NCBI RefSeq assembly: GCF_002099425.1
Contig: NW_018343990.1
Location: forward strand, 2,790,001 to 2,854,000
Source of the DNA: Phascolarctos cinereus
Lineage: Eukaryota; Chordata; Mammalia; Diprotodontia; Phascolarctidae
DNA length: 64,000 bases
Direction: 5' to 3'
Shown here: in pieces, positions 34,868 to 47,650 of the stretch
Layout: the number at the start of each line of letters is the position of its first letter
How positions within the stretch are numbered: position 1 is the stretch's first letter
Translations under genes and position numbers: made by a program
The notes under the pieces: model-generated
What the model was told of the DNA's origin: nothing
Database searches by the model: none
What the model saw: the letters and a program-made list of their open reading frames with translations, nothing else

Positions 34868-35350
34868 TTTCAATCAACAAACATTTATTGAGCATCTACT
34901 ATGTGCAAAGTACTATACTAGGCAATGAAAACACTAATAGGGAAATCAGATGAAATTTTTACTCTCCAGGAGAGAAGGTATCAACACAAATAGCTGTAAG
35001 ATAAGGTAAAATGTTAAAAAAAAAAACAGACCCATATACACAAAGAACTCAGAAGCAGTGAGGCAGAGTGAATAGGGAGCCAGCTTTGGTTCACGGAAAG
35101 TCTGGGTTCAGGTTATGCCTCTGACATGGATAGTTTTGGCTATGTGACCTTGGGTAAATTACTAACCTCTGGAGAACCAGGCAACAATCTAAGCTGATAA
35201 ACTCTGGATCTGCATTAGGGGAGGGTGTTTCCCTTTTAGGATACTCAATCAAAAAGCATTTCAATGCTTAATTTAAGCCTGGTGCTGTGCTAAATCCTGA
35301 AGGTACAAAGAAAAAGCAAAACCAGTCCCTGCCCTGAGGGATCTTACACT
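34868..35350. mobile_element. Two L2 3' ends flanking a MIR
   Basis: 34868-35035 reverse L2 (caatcaacaaacatttattg, agcatctactatgtgcaaag). 35040-35175 forward MIR (gtctgggttcaggttatgcc, gctatgtgaccttgggtaaa). 35225-35350 reverse L2 (aaaaagcatttcaatgctta, tccctgccctgagggatctt). Confidence 0.72.
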
Positions 35351-35479
35351 GATAAAATCACAGGGTCAGATTTGCCAACCCTCCCCCCCTCTTTGACCAC
35401 TTCAGTATTCCATTTCTCCGGAGACTCTGTGGTCTTGTCAATGTAAAGTATTCCCTCCAACACGTAGATCACAACCCAA

Positions 35480-35850
35480 TCATCTTTGTCCCTCCATCCT
35501 GTGTGGTTCATCCATGTCCTTCCATAAAACTGACACAAGAGATCCACTCAACATGCTGGAGGCCATCCTTACATTCCCTTGACATGTCTGAGATAGGAAT
35601 GGCAAATCCAGGCTATCCTTTTCCCCACTTGCTATACAACAGGCACATCTTTTTTCCCCTAGTCATGGCATTTTTTTTTTACCATTTTTTGTGTAATTCC
35701 TCATTTGTAATGTTTTGCAGTCTGTTCTAACTCACCTCTCTAAGTTCCTCTCTATTGTCCTAAGGGTAGTTGTCATCTTCAATTCTTGCTACATGACTGG
35801 CCCATCTCCTTTTCTGATTGCAAATTTCCTAGATGATTCTTGTGGCTCTA
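35480..35850 (-). mobile_element. RTE LINE 3' region
   Basis: The reverse strand near 35790-35825 encodes RRWASHVARIEDDN in one frame, close to the conserved RWAGHVARM.DDRW segment near the end of RTE ORFs. The remainder to the left is decayed; limits are approximate. Confidence 0.5.
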
Positions 35851-36162
35851 ATAATTGAAACTGGTGAGAAGTCCAACTTCCAGGGTCTATTTTTACTCTG
35901 GTTTTTGGTCTTTGATTTAATTTTTACAAAGACTCATAAAGTTTTCCCTGTGTGTTAATTTGTTTCTGCACATATACAAACACAGACCTACTCTGTGAGG
36001 GGTCAATGAGAAACTTCTCTGAAGATTTGGATATGTGCATATTTTGACACCTTCCTAGAGTTATACTTGGGACCATTTGATTCTATTACTGAGCACCCCT
36101 TCGCTTTCTGCCCTTATCTAGAGTTGGGTTTAGAAGTGGAACTCAATAAGAGACATTGAGAC

Positions 36163-36426
36163 CAGTGGTGTGGTGATAAATGCATGACAACTAGCTCTTT
36201 GGGATGGGGTTAAGGGCAGGGAAATGAACATTCAACAAACTCTTGGGTTTAAGCTGCATTATTAACATTTTCTCTTTCACTTTCTTAGTCTAGAAAATTA
36301 ATAAAATGCTAAACCAAGCCCTGATTTGTGGCATTTGCTAGGTTCTGAAACCTAAGTGCATACGCTGAAAATTCAGCAATTTTTTTTTCTAGAAATCCCC
36401 TTAGAGCTGGTTCCAGCACACCCCTG
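36163..36426. mobile_element. MITE-like DNA element, copy 3 (both ends)
   Basis: Starts cagtggtgtggtgataaatg and ends ccagcacacccctg, so the ends are imperfect inverted repeats (cag.ggtgtg.tgg). Interior blocks attattaacattttctcttt, ataaaatgctaaaccaagcc and gatttgtggcatttgctagg match copies 1 and 2. No transposase. I could not see an 8-bp target duplication. Confidence 0.65.
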
Positions 36427-37624
36427 CCTGGGAGTAGCTGAATATAAAGCCTGTAGAAGTACAACTTGGGTGAAAATTCTCTATTTTGGCATCCCAAACA
36501 AATGGCAGCTTGTGTAGTAGCACGTATCATGTGTTCCAAGGGCTGGCTTTGATTTTTGTTGAAAACATATGGTGCATACAAAGTATTCTGAGTGCACAAA
36601 GTATTTTTCAATTTCAAATTAAGACTGAGATGGAAGGAGAAGAATCTGATTGTTTAATGTTACTTAAGGCTGGCATTTGCAGCTCTGGGAGGTGGCTGGG
36701 ATTTGGTATAAGAGAGACAGCGAGTGTAGCAGAAAAGAGCCCTGTGTTTTCCTCTGTTGCAATAATAGCAGGAGAGCTCTATGCTGAGAAATCCGGGTCA
36801 GATGCTGCATCATGATGACAGGCTTCTGAGCTAGCTCACTGCAAGAGAAGAAAGTGTCCCTGGGGGGTGGCAAAGGGAACATAGAGCATTAGTCCTGAGT
36901 GAGAATGCAAGACTGCAAAAAGCCTCGATGAAATTAGCATTACTATAGAAGTATCTCCTTTATCCCAGACTTCCTTGGATGAACTAGGAGAATGGGAGGG
37001 AGTTTAGGGGGACAGCTATGTAAGCTCCAAATGCTTACTGCCAAAATCTTGGAGAAGCAAAGTTGTCCAGTATAGATTATGTTGGCCTGTTTCCCCACTC
37101 TCTACAGTATCACATTTTCTACCTGTACAGGGTAGGAAGGCAGGAGGACACTTTGGCATTTTGAGGCTACCGATGCCTGACCTTTAGAATAAAGTTTCAC
37201 TTGAGAACTCTAATCAGGGTGATGACCAACCTCTACTCTAGAACACTGATAATGAAGCATGTTATCCATTTCCTGTTAGAGGGAGGATGGTTTCAAGGTT
37301 CAGAAAGAGATACACATTTTTGGACATGGCCAATGTGGGTTTTTTATTTGCTTGACTTCTTTTTTTCATTGGGGGGAAATTTGGAGAGGAACTACTAGGA
37401 GTATAGTCCTCCCCTGAAAAAGAAAAAAAAATAAAAAGGGTCATTGAAGCATTTAAAATACATACCAGGATAACAGAAGAAAGTTCATAAAGAAACACAC
37501 ATAAACAGGTCAGCTCTGAAAGCAATAGGTTGAATTTATTATAGACTTCTAAAAAAATCAAGCTGCATGTAGTAGAGATTCACAATTTTACATGTGATTC
37601 TCCTTTTCTATTCTTATGAAAATG

Positions 37625-37985
37625 TTTATTTGATTCACAGCAAGACAGTGATCCAAGACAATTCCAAAGGACTCAAGAGGAAAAATGCTATTCACACCCA
37701 GAGAAAGAACTGATAGAATCTGAGTGCAGATCAAAATATACTATTTTCACTTTTTTGTGTGTTTTTTCTTTTGATCTGTTTCTTCTTTCACAACACAACT
37801 AATATGGAAATATATTTTACATGATTACACACATATAACCTATACCAAATTGCTTATTGTATTAGGAAGGGGGGAGGTGAGAGAAAGAGGGAGAAAATTT
37901 GGAACTTAAAATTTTTAAATGAATGTTAAAATTTTCCTTTATGAGTAATTAGAAAAGAAATACCACAAAAAAGAAAAAAGAAAGA
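37625..37985 (+). mobile_element. L1 LINE 3'UTR
   Basis: Plus orientation: gtgatccaagacaattccaa, aggactcaagaggaaaaatg, acacccagagaaagaactga, tcacaacacaactaatatgg, acatgattacacacatataa, ggagaaaatttggaacttaa, aaatgaatgttaaaattt. The same end is seen at 62755-62935. Confidence 0.75.
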
Positions 37986-38039
37986 AAAATGTCTATTCTA
38001 CTTGGTGTTTGTTAAGTCCAGAATTAAAAAAATAATTTA

Positions 38040-38700
38040 GCAAGTAAAGCTTCATCCATTTACACTTTTATAGGCCCAGGTAGCTTCTATCTCTGGAGCC
38101 TCTTTAAGGAGCTAGGATGTAATGTAGCCCAGGGATATCAAAGGAGGCCTCAGGACTATGGGCTCAAACAGGGGAGGCTAAATGAAGTCATAGCAAGAAA
38201 TCAGTTTGGTGGTAGAAGCGGTCATAAAAGCCAGGAGTCATGCCATCGCCAGACCCAAAGTTCAAGATACAAACCAGGAGTCAGAAACCAAAGCAAGAGT
38301 CACTCAACTCCCAGAGTCAAGGTTCACAATACAAGTTGGAGTAGGCAAGAGCTGGTCTTACAGAAAGGCCAGATAGCTGCTCAGGCTTCACCTCATGGAT
38401 GTGAGTGGTGGTGGGAGGATTCATCGTAGGTCCGAGATCTGATCCTCAGCACCACAAGTTCAGGAATTTGACGTTATCAGTCTATAGAGAGTCTATCAAG
38501 CTTTGAGGAATCAATTTACACTAACAGATTGATAATCTGGGATGCCAATTTATTACAAATGGAAATTTACTTGGTATAAGAACTTATATTGGTCATCTAC
38601 ACAGGGGATTTTTTTCCTTGTGTTTGCCCAACAGAACAAATTACAACAGTTGTAAAAGGTTGGTGAATGGTGGATAAAATAAAAAGGAGTGGACGTTTTT
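38040..38700. other. Unassigned stretch with internal gtca/agag wording
   Basis: Contains repeated short phrases (ccaggagtca at 38230 and 38275; agagtca at 38298 and 38320). No coding or family match. It could be part of an LTR or single-copy sequence. Confidence 0.3.
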
Positions 38701-38728
38701 GAGGGATATTTACTCTTTCAAATTTTTT

Positions 38729-38868
38729 TTTTAGGCAATTGGGGTTAAGTGACTTGACCAGGGTCACACAGCTAGTAAATGTGAAGTGGTTGGTCTGAGG
38801 CTGGATTTGAACTCAGGTCCTCCTGACTTCAGGGCTGGTGCTCTATCCACTGCACCTCCTAGCTGCCC
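38729..38868 (-). mobile_element. WSINE1-type SINE
   Basis: Reverse copy: aggcaattggggttaagtga, ggatttgaactcaggtcctc, cctcctagctgcccc. Flanking aaattttttt on both sides may be the target duplication. Confidence 0.9.
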
Positions 38869-39129
38869 CTAAAATTTTTTTCCAAATAACAAGCGTTTAT
38901 TTTTTTCTCTCTTTCCTACTTCCCTCCACCCTTAAAAATAATAATAAAAAAATAAAAGCAAAACAAAACCTTAAGGGATATTTTTATCAAATTGAGGTAG
39001 CTTGATGATTTGTCTTCCTCTTTAGAATCTTTTCTGTACAAAGAACCGTATTAGTCATCTAGAATCAGAGGATCTCTCTCTCCTGAATCGTGCTGGAGAA
39101 ATACTACTCAGTCCTACTTATCCAACCCT

Positions 39130-40371
39130 CTTGTTTCTTCACTTTTCTTTGTCAGACACCAAAAAGTTTATTTGCTCATGACAGATGTTAGAAACCACAT
39201 TTTAAATGGATGTCCCTCATTGACATTCAGGATGCATCCTGATCTATCAACTATACCTTTCCAAAGTATTTTTAGGGACTTGTTTTCTTCAGCATACTTT
39301 TTTTAGTTGGCCAATTGTATTTTTGAAACATTTGTTTTCTACATTTTTGTTCTTCCTTTTCCAGGGTATTGACTCTCTCTTGCATACCTCTCATCTCCTT
39401 TCCCATTTTTTTTTTCTTCTACCCCTCTCATTTGACTTTTAAAATCCATCTTGAGCTCTTGTAAGAAGGCCTTTTGGGCTTCAGACCAGTTCATATTCCC
39501 TTCTGAGGTTCCAGATGTGGGTTTGTTGACAATGTTGTCCTCTTCAGAATTTCTGCCTTGATCTTCACTGTTTCCATAATAACAATCTATCATATGTTTC
39601 TTTTTGTTCATGGTGTTTGCTTATTTCCTGGCTTTTAAAGAGATTAAGCTCTCCTGCTGGGGAGCAGAGGGCCTTACCCAAGCTTCTTCTGTTGGGAGCC
39701 TAGGGCCTAGTCACTGGCTTTGTGTGCTGGGGCCTCTGATGTTGGCAGTTGGAGGCTGTAGGGTTCTGGCAGCTTACCTGGCATTGGGCTGGAATCAGCA
39801 ACACTGGAATTCTAGGGGTAGGATTGGGTAGTGCAGTCACTGCAGATCTCCTCCTCACCCATGCCTTTCCTTCCTTTTGCTTTCTTCAGCTCTTTTCAGA
39901 TGGATATTGCAGGGTGTTTATCCACCTGGGGCCACTTGGAGTGCTGCCTAACCTTGTTTTTTGCTGAGGCACTGGGAGAGCCGGTTGCTGTAGAATGCCA
40001 AGGCACCTGGTGGTTTTCCAAGCTGGTTTCCACCAGTTCCCCCACCCTCACTGAGGCACTCAGGGGTCCTGGTGTTGGTGTTTGCCTGTTCTACCACCTG
40101 GGTTTTAGGATCTCCTCCTGGTATGCTGAGGTGAGGCTTTCCACTAGCCTGCTGGGATGCCTTCCTTTCTATACTGCTCCCCTTCCCCCAGGGCAAGAGG
40201 GGCCTTTCCTGTTAATCCCTCAAGCTACCTGGGCTACTGGACTGCTGCACCTCATCTTTCTTCTGGTTCAGCTGTTCCTGGGTTTTTCCTGGGGTGATAT
40301 TTTCTGGGCTTTCAGAGGTTAATAAGGGAGGGTAAGAGTGACTTACTTCTTACTCTGCCATCTTGGCTCCC
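39130..40371 (-). mobile_element. L1 LINE 5' end: 5'UTR and start of ORF1
   Basis: Minus-strand element start at about 40371 reads ggagccaagatggcagagta, very like the first bases of other mammalian L1s, including the caagatggc YY1-type box. About 760 bases of 5'UTR follow. ORF1 opens at 39611 (MNKKKHMIDCYYGNSEDQG) and runs 90 residues to a stop at 39339; a coiled-coil-like EAQKAFLQELKMDFKSQM segment is at residues 45-62. Decayed ORF1 wording (KNTIGQLKK) continues to about 39250. The RNA-binding part of ORF1 and all of ORF2 are missing here, so the copy is internally cut. Confidence 0.75.
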
Positions 40372-40404
40372 GGAAGCAGAAACTCTCCCAAAGGTTTTTT
40401 GGTT

Positions 40405-40552
40405 TTTTGGTTTTTTTGGCTAGGCAATGGGGTTAAGTGACTTGCCCAGGGTCACACAGTTAGTAAGTGTTATGTGTCTGAGGCCAGATTTGAACTCAGG
40501 CCCTCCTGACTCTATGGCCAGAGCTCTATCCACTGTGCCACCTAGCTGCCCA
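40405..40552 (-). mobile_element. WSINE1-type SINE
   Basis: Reverse copy directly beyond the L1 5' end: T/G-rich tail, gcaatggggttaagtgactt, gatttgaactcaggccctcc, ctgtgccacctagctgccc. Confidence 0.9.
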
Positions 40553-40889
40553 CCTTCCAAAGTATTTTTAAGGATGGTTGTTTCCTATACACTGACTGCA
40601 CAAATCAGATAGGTGTCTTTGTTCCCAGTCTCTTTTGGAAGAAAGTTATTTTAGTGCTGCAGTGCAACTGGGGTGACTATCAGGGTTGTGTTGACTCTGG
40701 GATCTTCATGGTCCTTCACATTTCTAATATCCTCTATATCTAATGCATCTATAAAATGTTCTTGTAGGCAATAAGAAAAAAATTCCCAAACCAATCGATT
40801 TGACCCTGTTCATGGATGAATACTAGGGATACCCTTACTAAATTATTAAAATAAATGCTATATGAAAATAAGAACAACAATTTTATAGG

Positions 40890-41440
40890 AGTAATGATGT
40901 TGCTGTCATCCTTCATTTTTGAAGAGGACCAATGATATCTTGACTTGCGTGTGAATTGGATTTAAATGAAACGGAGTTGCACAAAATTGCAGCCTCCCTC
41001 TGAGTCATTGAAGTCCAGGGGCTGGACAAAAGTCAGGATGACTGGTGATGGCTCTGGATGCAGTGGATGGCCTTGGCATCTTCAACATCTCACCAAGCTT
41101 TAAGCACACAGCGCCTGCTTCAGCCACCTTCATGGTAGTCAGAACAAATTGTTCTCATCTACCTATTCCCTTAGGGGTAGTCTTCACATGCCTGGGGTAG
41201 ACATCCCCCTGATTCACCAATGGGTTTGAGGCCTGTCAGTTACCCTCATCCTGGTTTAGCTCACCTACCAAGATGTTTTTACTGAGCTGGGGTGCTGCAC
41301 ATGCTACAGCTTCTTGAAGCCACAGGTGAGAGTTGGGTGACAGGTGGATGCCAAAGGTAGATGAGCAGCCCTGAAAGGGGCTTGACAGGTCCTCACACCA
41401 ATAGTCCTCCTTAACACCTCACACACCCCTAGGAGTAATG
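40890..41440 (+). repeat. Unassigned interspersed repeat X, alternative-tail copy
   Basis: Head matches other copies (tgctgtcatccttcattttt, gaattggatttaaatgaaac, gatggctctggatgcagtgg). After about 41075 it departs from copies 1 and 2: tctcaccaagctttaagcac, cgcctgcttcagccaccttc, ggggtagtcttcacatgcct, gatgggtttgaggcc-like text, agccacaggtgagagttggg. Confidence 0.65.
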
Positions 41441-42199
41441 TGAGGACTAACTGACAAATGCATTTAAGGTACTTGTAATTCCTCAGGGGGAAAAAAACTA
41501 CCACAAGGGTATTTTCACTGAGATTTTCAAATGATACATCCATCCATCTAGCTGTAGCATCTGCTGCCCCTATCTCACCTACCTGGCCCTCCCCCTCAAT
41601 CCTTACCACAATCTGCAAGGCAGCCCTACCTTCAGGGATCATAATGAAGATACCATCCTTCATGTACAATCAGGGCTGCTTGTAGTGAGTCTTTAAAGCA
41701 AGGATGGTCCAGCAAGGATGGGCTGGTGTTTCTAAACTAAGCTTCCTACTGAAGATCTGACATGTAGCCTGGAGGAGAATAAGAGAGTAAGCAGAGACTT
41801 TTATGCGACAGAGGAGCTCTGGGAAGTTTGGTTGCCTGGTTGGCTTTTCCTGTGTGTTTGTGTTTCCTTGTGTCAGGCTGTCTGTCTCCCTGGGGAGACT
41901 CTTTCATTGGAGGGTGTAGTGCAAGCTGCTGCAGGTCTTAGGGCACAGCACACAGCAAAGGGTTTGGGCAATAAAGATCCCGTGTCACAAGAGCAGCAAT
42001 TGATGAGTCCTTGATCATACCTGAGCTCTTGGGCATGCCTGTTCCAAAGGTCATAGGGCCTACTGCCATTACTATGTAAAAACTCTAGTAGATTTTGGAG
42101 AAGTTATGGATTCAGAATTGGGGTCAGGAAAGCTGTGAAAAGCCAGGTGTAATTAAGGGGCCTATACTATAGAAAAATTCCCAGGTAGGACTAGCTGAT

Positions 42200-42200
<1 letters not shown>
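41441..42200. other. No gene recognised; 121-residue minus frame overlaps
   Basis: The minus frame 41304-41669 starts MYMKDGIFIMIPEGRAALQ and is partly repeat X reversed, so at least its second half is repeat-derived. At 41960-41980 a caataaagatcc block resembles a polyadenylation signal, but no gene or LTR could be supported around it. Confidence 0.35.
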
Positions 42201-43215
<1,015 letters not shown>

Positions 43216-43639
43216 GTGAACTGGAAAGAATTGATCAGGCTAGATTTAGAGACGTAAGGCTGAGGCCGAAGACTTGTGGCTTTGCCATTTACTAGCCTTG
43301 GGCATGTCAATTACCCAGGTAGGTAATTTTGGGTCGTGGAGTCTTTCGTGAGGTAACACAGGTCTGGACATTGTGCCACAGCAAAGGGTTTAAGAGCAGC
43401 ATGAGAACACTGGGTGCCTGGAGGTCTGGGGAGAAGGATATGGGAGTTGGAGGACAGGTATAGTAGGATGGAAGGAAGAAGGATACTAAGGATGAATTTT
43501 GTCCATTTCAGAATTTTGCTTTGGGCCAACCTCATGCCCGAGAAAGAAGGAGGAGCTTCTTTATCTCCTCTGAGTATTTTCCCTTACTCCCTTTCCTGTA
43601 CAGACTCAGAACTCAGGCAGGTACTATAATTCAGTTAAG

Positions 43640-43935
43640 TATGGGCTAAATGTGACCTTGGGCAAGTTACTTCTCTGGGCCTCAGTTTCCTAATCTGTCA
43701 ATTGAGGATTTGGACTAGATATCCACTCTCTTCCAGGTCTAACATTCTGTGATTCTATGAGATTCAGAACCTGCTTCCAAGGAGCTTCCATTCTGAATGA
43801 ATAAGTAAATTAAAACATTTATTAAGTGCTTACTGTATGCAAAACATTGTGTTAAACACTAGGGATACAAATAGGAAAGTAAAGCCCCTGCTTTCCAGGA
43901 GCTGACACTCTAAGGGGAGACAGCACATATGGAAA
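43640..43935. mobile_element. MIR3 followed by L2 3' end
   Basis: 43640-43770 forward MIR3: tgaccttgggcaagttactt, gggcctcagtttcctaatct, gaggatttggactagatatc, aacattctgtgattctatga. 43800-43935 reverse L2: aaaacatttattaagtgctt, actgtatgcaaaacattgtg, ccaggagctgacactctaag. Confidence 0.82.
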
Positions 43936-43939
43936 GCTT

Positions 43940-45250
43940 TAAGTTTCGAGTCTTGCCAGTCATATGTGAAAGGTTGTAGAGACAAGACAAGCACACACCA
44001 GAAACCTCTAGAGAACATGCAGGTCATTACGTGTCAACTTTAGGAAAATTATAGAATGAAAGAAGAGGCTAAAAGCTATTTGGGCTCACAGCTACATTGG
44101 CCCATTGTATTGAAACTCTGCTCAAATCAATGCTGACTATGACTTCTGGAGGCCTGCCTAAAGAATTATCAACTGACTTACCAAAAAGCACCATTTTTAA
44201 ACATTCAGCGAAGACATAAAATCCTTTGTCATACTGGCTAGTCTAGAGAGGACTGGCAAACGGCTAATTAAGGAACCTCTGTTCTCAATCTGTATAATAT
44301 TTCTATTTTATATCTGCATTTGGTAAAGTTTCCCCACAAAACTATAATTCCATAGTGCTTTCATTCCTCAGTCATAACCAGCAGTGATCAGTGGCCTTTT
44401 TACGTCAAAAAGAACTTGAAGACTTACACTTTTTGTCATTAAAAAGAATCTGCCAAAGGGAAAAACCAAAAACAAAACCAGGTCAACAAAAAGGACATTG
44501 TTCACCATGTGGCTTGCCCTTCAGTTTGTGGTATGACCTTAGGGTGACCGTATAGTAGACAAACAGCTGAGCAATTGGAAAGGAAGGGAACCCATCTGGG
44601 GAAACCTGCCCGCTGCTGCCCTTTGGAAAACTGAAACAGCAGGTTTTGCCACTGGCATTTTAGATCAAGGGGTTCCATACTTCCTGGGCAGAAAGGGTCT
44701 CCAAGGAGAGGAGAAAGAGCAGAGATCTAAAAGAGGTCTGCAAGGGTGGAACACAGAGGTCAGATGCCTGTGGCCCCTGAAGACTCTTCTCCCTCTCACC
44801 ATCTATCTACACCTCTTTATTTTCTGTTTCTGTCTGCGTATTCTCCCCTTCATAATTCCTCCCTTCTCTCTCCTCCTATTCATTCTTTCTTCCTTCTCAT
44901 TTTAAAAAAATCCTTCACTCTCTGCTTACACTTTGGGTAAACAGCTATGGGCAGTGTTTAGCTCTGGCAGGGGCACCCTGGGAGATTTAGTGCACCTTTT
45001 TCCGGAAGGTAACTGAAGCTATTTTCCTTCATAGGGTAAGTACTTGGCAGTTGACACATGTCAGAGAAGCAGGATTAGCCACTTCTGAAGGAGAAGAGAG
45101 GCAGGAAGCTACTGTCACATCTTGTATTATTTCTCTTAGAGCTGACTCATCTGCATTTTTTCCAAGGCATTATCTTTGCATAATGAAATGACTCAGGCAG
45201 TACCCTTTCCACAGTTTTCCCCAAAGATGGAAACCCAAATCCATCATTCA
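43940..45250. other. No gene or repeat recognised
   Basis: Apparently single-copy sequence with a pyrimidine-rich patch at 44780-44900. Frame 44746-44940 plus is low-complexity Ser/Leu/Pro text from that patch. Confidence 0.45.
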
Positions 45251-45279
45251 TTGGCTGGTACCCATTGGAGAAGCAGAAG

Positions 45280-45700
45280 ACTAGATCCTGTGCTACTACT
45301 GGAATAATAAGGATAGCACTTACATTGTACCATCTTTGCATATTGATCAAAGCACTTTGGAACTTCTAATGTCCCCGAGGGGTTCAATGAGACAAGGGTG
45401 ACAGTAAAGTCTTATTAGAGGGAGTCAAGCTTTATATGGATTCAGTTATCCCACATCCCCATGTGCACAGTGATGTAGAGGGAATTTCTTTTACTGTAAA
45501 ATAGAAAACCAATGATGTGAATATTCTTCTTGCCTCTAGACAGCAGTATTCAGGATCATACTTTATTTTCCTTATTTGAATCATAGAGGAAGGGAAGGAT
45601 CTTAGATAGGAGGCTATCAAGACACAGTGTGGTCAAGTGACTTTTGCAAAGTCATGGAGCAAGATGGCACAAGATCTTTGGCCTCATAGGCCAGTTTACT
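45280..45700 (-). mobile_element. Decayed MIR-type remnant
   Basis: ataaggatagcacttacatt, gatcaaagcactttgg and later tggtcaagtgacttttgcaa, gtcatggagcaagatggc recall MIR blocks in reverse, separated by about 250 unassigned bases. Confidence 0.4.
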
Positions 45701-46084
45701 TTCTTTTGTGCCATGCACACTGTCTCCCAAAAGTCAGTGCTCTATTATTCTTCTTGTACTTTTAGAAGGATAATATTATTGAAACCATATTTCTATATTT
45801 TTGAAAAAGATGGAAATACAACCTATAATCTTTCTTTTTCATTACATATACTTGACAGAAGTCCTCTGGTTTGTGACTCCAGCAGCTAAAATGAAGACTA
45901 CTGCTCAGACTGAGTCAGAAACCTCTAGATGGGCCCAAGATGTCCTGGGATGTTGGAGCAACCCTGCGTAGGGATGTGCCATTCTATGAGATGGGTAGTA
46001 TCTAGATCATGAAAAGTAATGATTTTATCTTGACTCTGTATCAGTCAGGCCGTTCCGGGGGTATTCAGTTTGATTGGAGGCACA

Positions 46085-46310
46085 CTACGTTAGGAGCTGT
46101 ATTAACAAACTAGAGGGGCAGTATGGTGTAGAGACAGAGAGCAGACTTTAGGGCTAGAAGTTTTGACATTCGCTGGCTGTTTTGCTCAAGTTACTTAGCT
46201 TCTCAGTGCTCTAGGCAACAATCTGAGACACTAAGTTACAGAACAGGTGCCAACATGGATTGGTAGAGGAAGTTTCTTAATACAGGAATTCCCAAATCCA
46301 GTCCCTATCA
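46085..46310 (+). mobile_element. SINE family S, copy 1
   Basis: tRNA-like head (ggggcagtatggtgtagaga) then a characteristic 3' block: gacactaagttacagaacag, gtgccaacatggattggtag, aggaagtttcttaatacagg, aattcccaaatcc. The 3' block recurs at 51437, 54810 and 59850. Family name not assigned. Confidence 0.62.
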
Positions 46311-46514
46311 CACCATGCTGCCCCCACTCTCTCCATCATCTCTGTCTCCAGGGATTGGACCCTAGAACAATGGACCCTACCCCTGGGATACCATGCTCAG
46401 ACAGGTGAGCTTTTCACCTTATCTTGCCCAGAACCAGGACTCCACAACATTTTCCATGCACAACCATACCATGTCATCTCCCCCAACCATTTCATCTTCC
46501 CTCTCCCCTTTATG

Positions 46515-46740
46515 AGATGGAGAGAGTGCTAGAATTGGAGTCAGGAAAATCTGAGTTCAAATCCTGCCTGAGATAGCCACTAGGCAAGTCTGTTAGCCTC
46601 TCTCAGTCTCAGTTTCTTCATCTGTAAAATGGGCATCATAGGGGCACCTACCTCCAAGGGTTGTTGTGAGGATAAATGAGACATCTGCAAAGCGCTTAGC
46701 ACAGTGGATGGCACACAATAGGTACTTAATAAATGCTTAT
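46515..46740 (+). mobile_element. MIR-type SINE, near full length
   Basis: gagagagtgctagaattgga, tctgagttcaaatcctgcct, ctcagtctcagtttcttcat, ctgtaaaatgggcatcatag, gttgttgtgaggataaatga, gcaaagcgcttagcacagtg, ggtacttaataaatgcttat. Confidence 0.9.
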
Positions 46741-46745
46741 TCTCT

Positions 46746-46803
<58 letters not shown>
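46741..46803. repeat. (CT)n microsatellite at a MIR 3' end
   Basis: About 31 CT units with one interruption near 46749, beginning exactly at the MIR tail. It generates Ser-Leu and Arg-Glu runs in overlapping frames. Confidence 0.97.
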
Positions 46804-46807
<4 letters not shown>

Positions 46808-47650
46808 CCCTATTAACAATCCAGAGTGCATTCCAGGGGAAGAAAATCAGGGTTGCAAAGAAAGACAATTTGAAAGAAATGATATTCTTTAGCCCTGAAA
46901 ATACAAAGCTAAAAGGAGAAAGGTTAACAGACCTCAATTATTTATAGGAGGATCATACAGAAGAATAACATACTTGTTCTGTCTTGTTCTGTAAGAAAAA
47001 CACAAAGACCGATAGATGGAAGTCACAGAAGTTATATGATTCAACATGAGAAAGAATGTTCTAACAATTGTCCTACGTTGTTTCAAAAAGTAGTGAGCTC
47101 CTTGTCCTTAGAAATAAGCAAGCTGAGGTTGAATGACCATTGGTCAGGAAGAGCTTCCTCTGCTGGATGAGAGGCTAGACCAATACGGGCCTGTGATTCA
47201 TCGGGAGTGGCTAGGTCAACAGGAATGGCAGCACCTTCCTGGGAAAACAGTGAGCAGCAGAGTCACTCGGGGATGAGGAACTTGCCCCGGGAAGCAGTCT
47301 GGCAGAAAGCAGTCTTCATTCAGGTAGAATGTCAGCTCCTCTTAAGTCTGTGCATTTTAGATCTTTCATACTGCCAATCTTCAGCCAGTTCGGCCAATTT
47401 CAAATCGAATTGACAGTTGACTCACCTCTTCTCCCTGGCATTTTCTAGAGATCTCAGTACCTAAGAGACTCTCTGGCAACTGACCAGATTAATCTTTCTG
47501 TCCGACCTACTCTCCTCCCATCTTCAGCTATCCCTTCCTACTGGGAGTATTACTCTTTGCTTATTCTTTTTCCTTGTCTCGGGAATCTATCTTATTATTG
47601 TCAGGTAATGGTCCGGACAAGAACCGATCCTGCTTCAGGAAGCACAGAAC

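Noticed and set aside
36486-36815. 109-residue plus frame
   Set aside because: Overlapped by a similar-length minus frame and without any recognisable motif.
39831-40322. Open frame of 163 residues on the plus strand
   Set aside because: It lies antisense to the L1 5'UTR; composition is Leu/Pro/Gly-rich and matches no protein family.
40320-40375. Possible gene promoter at gccatcttggctcc
   Set aside because: This YY1-type box is explained as the first bases of an L1 5'UTR in reverse.
41304-41669. 121-residue minus frame MYMKDGIFIMIPEG...
   Set aside because: Its second half is reversed repeat X, and no family is recognised for the first half.
46666-46947. 93-residue frame with a Ser-Leu run
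   Set aside because: Translation of the (CT)n tract at the end of a MIR.
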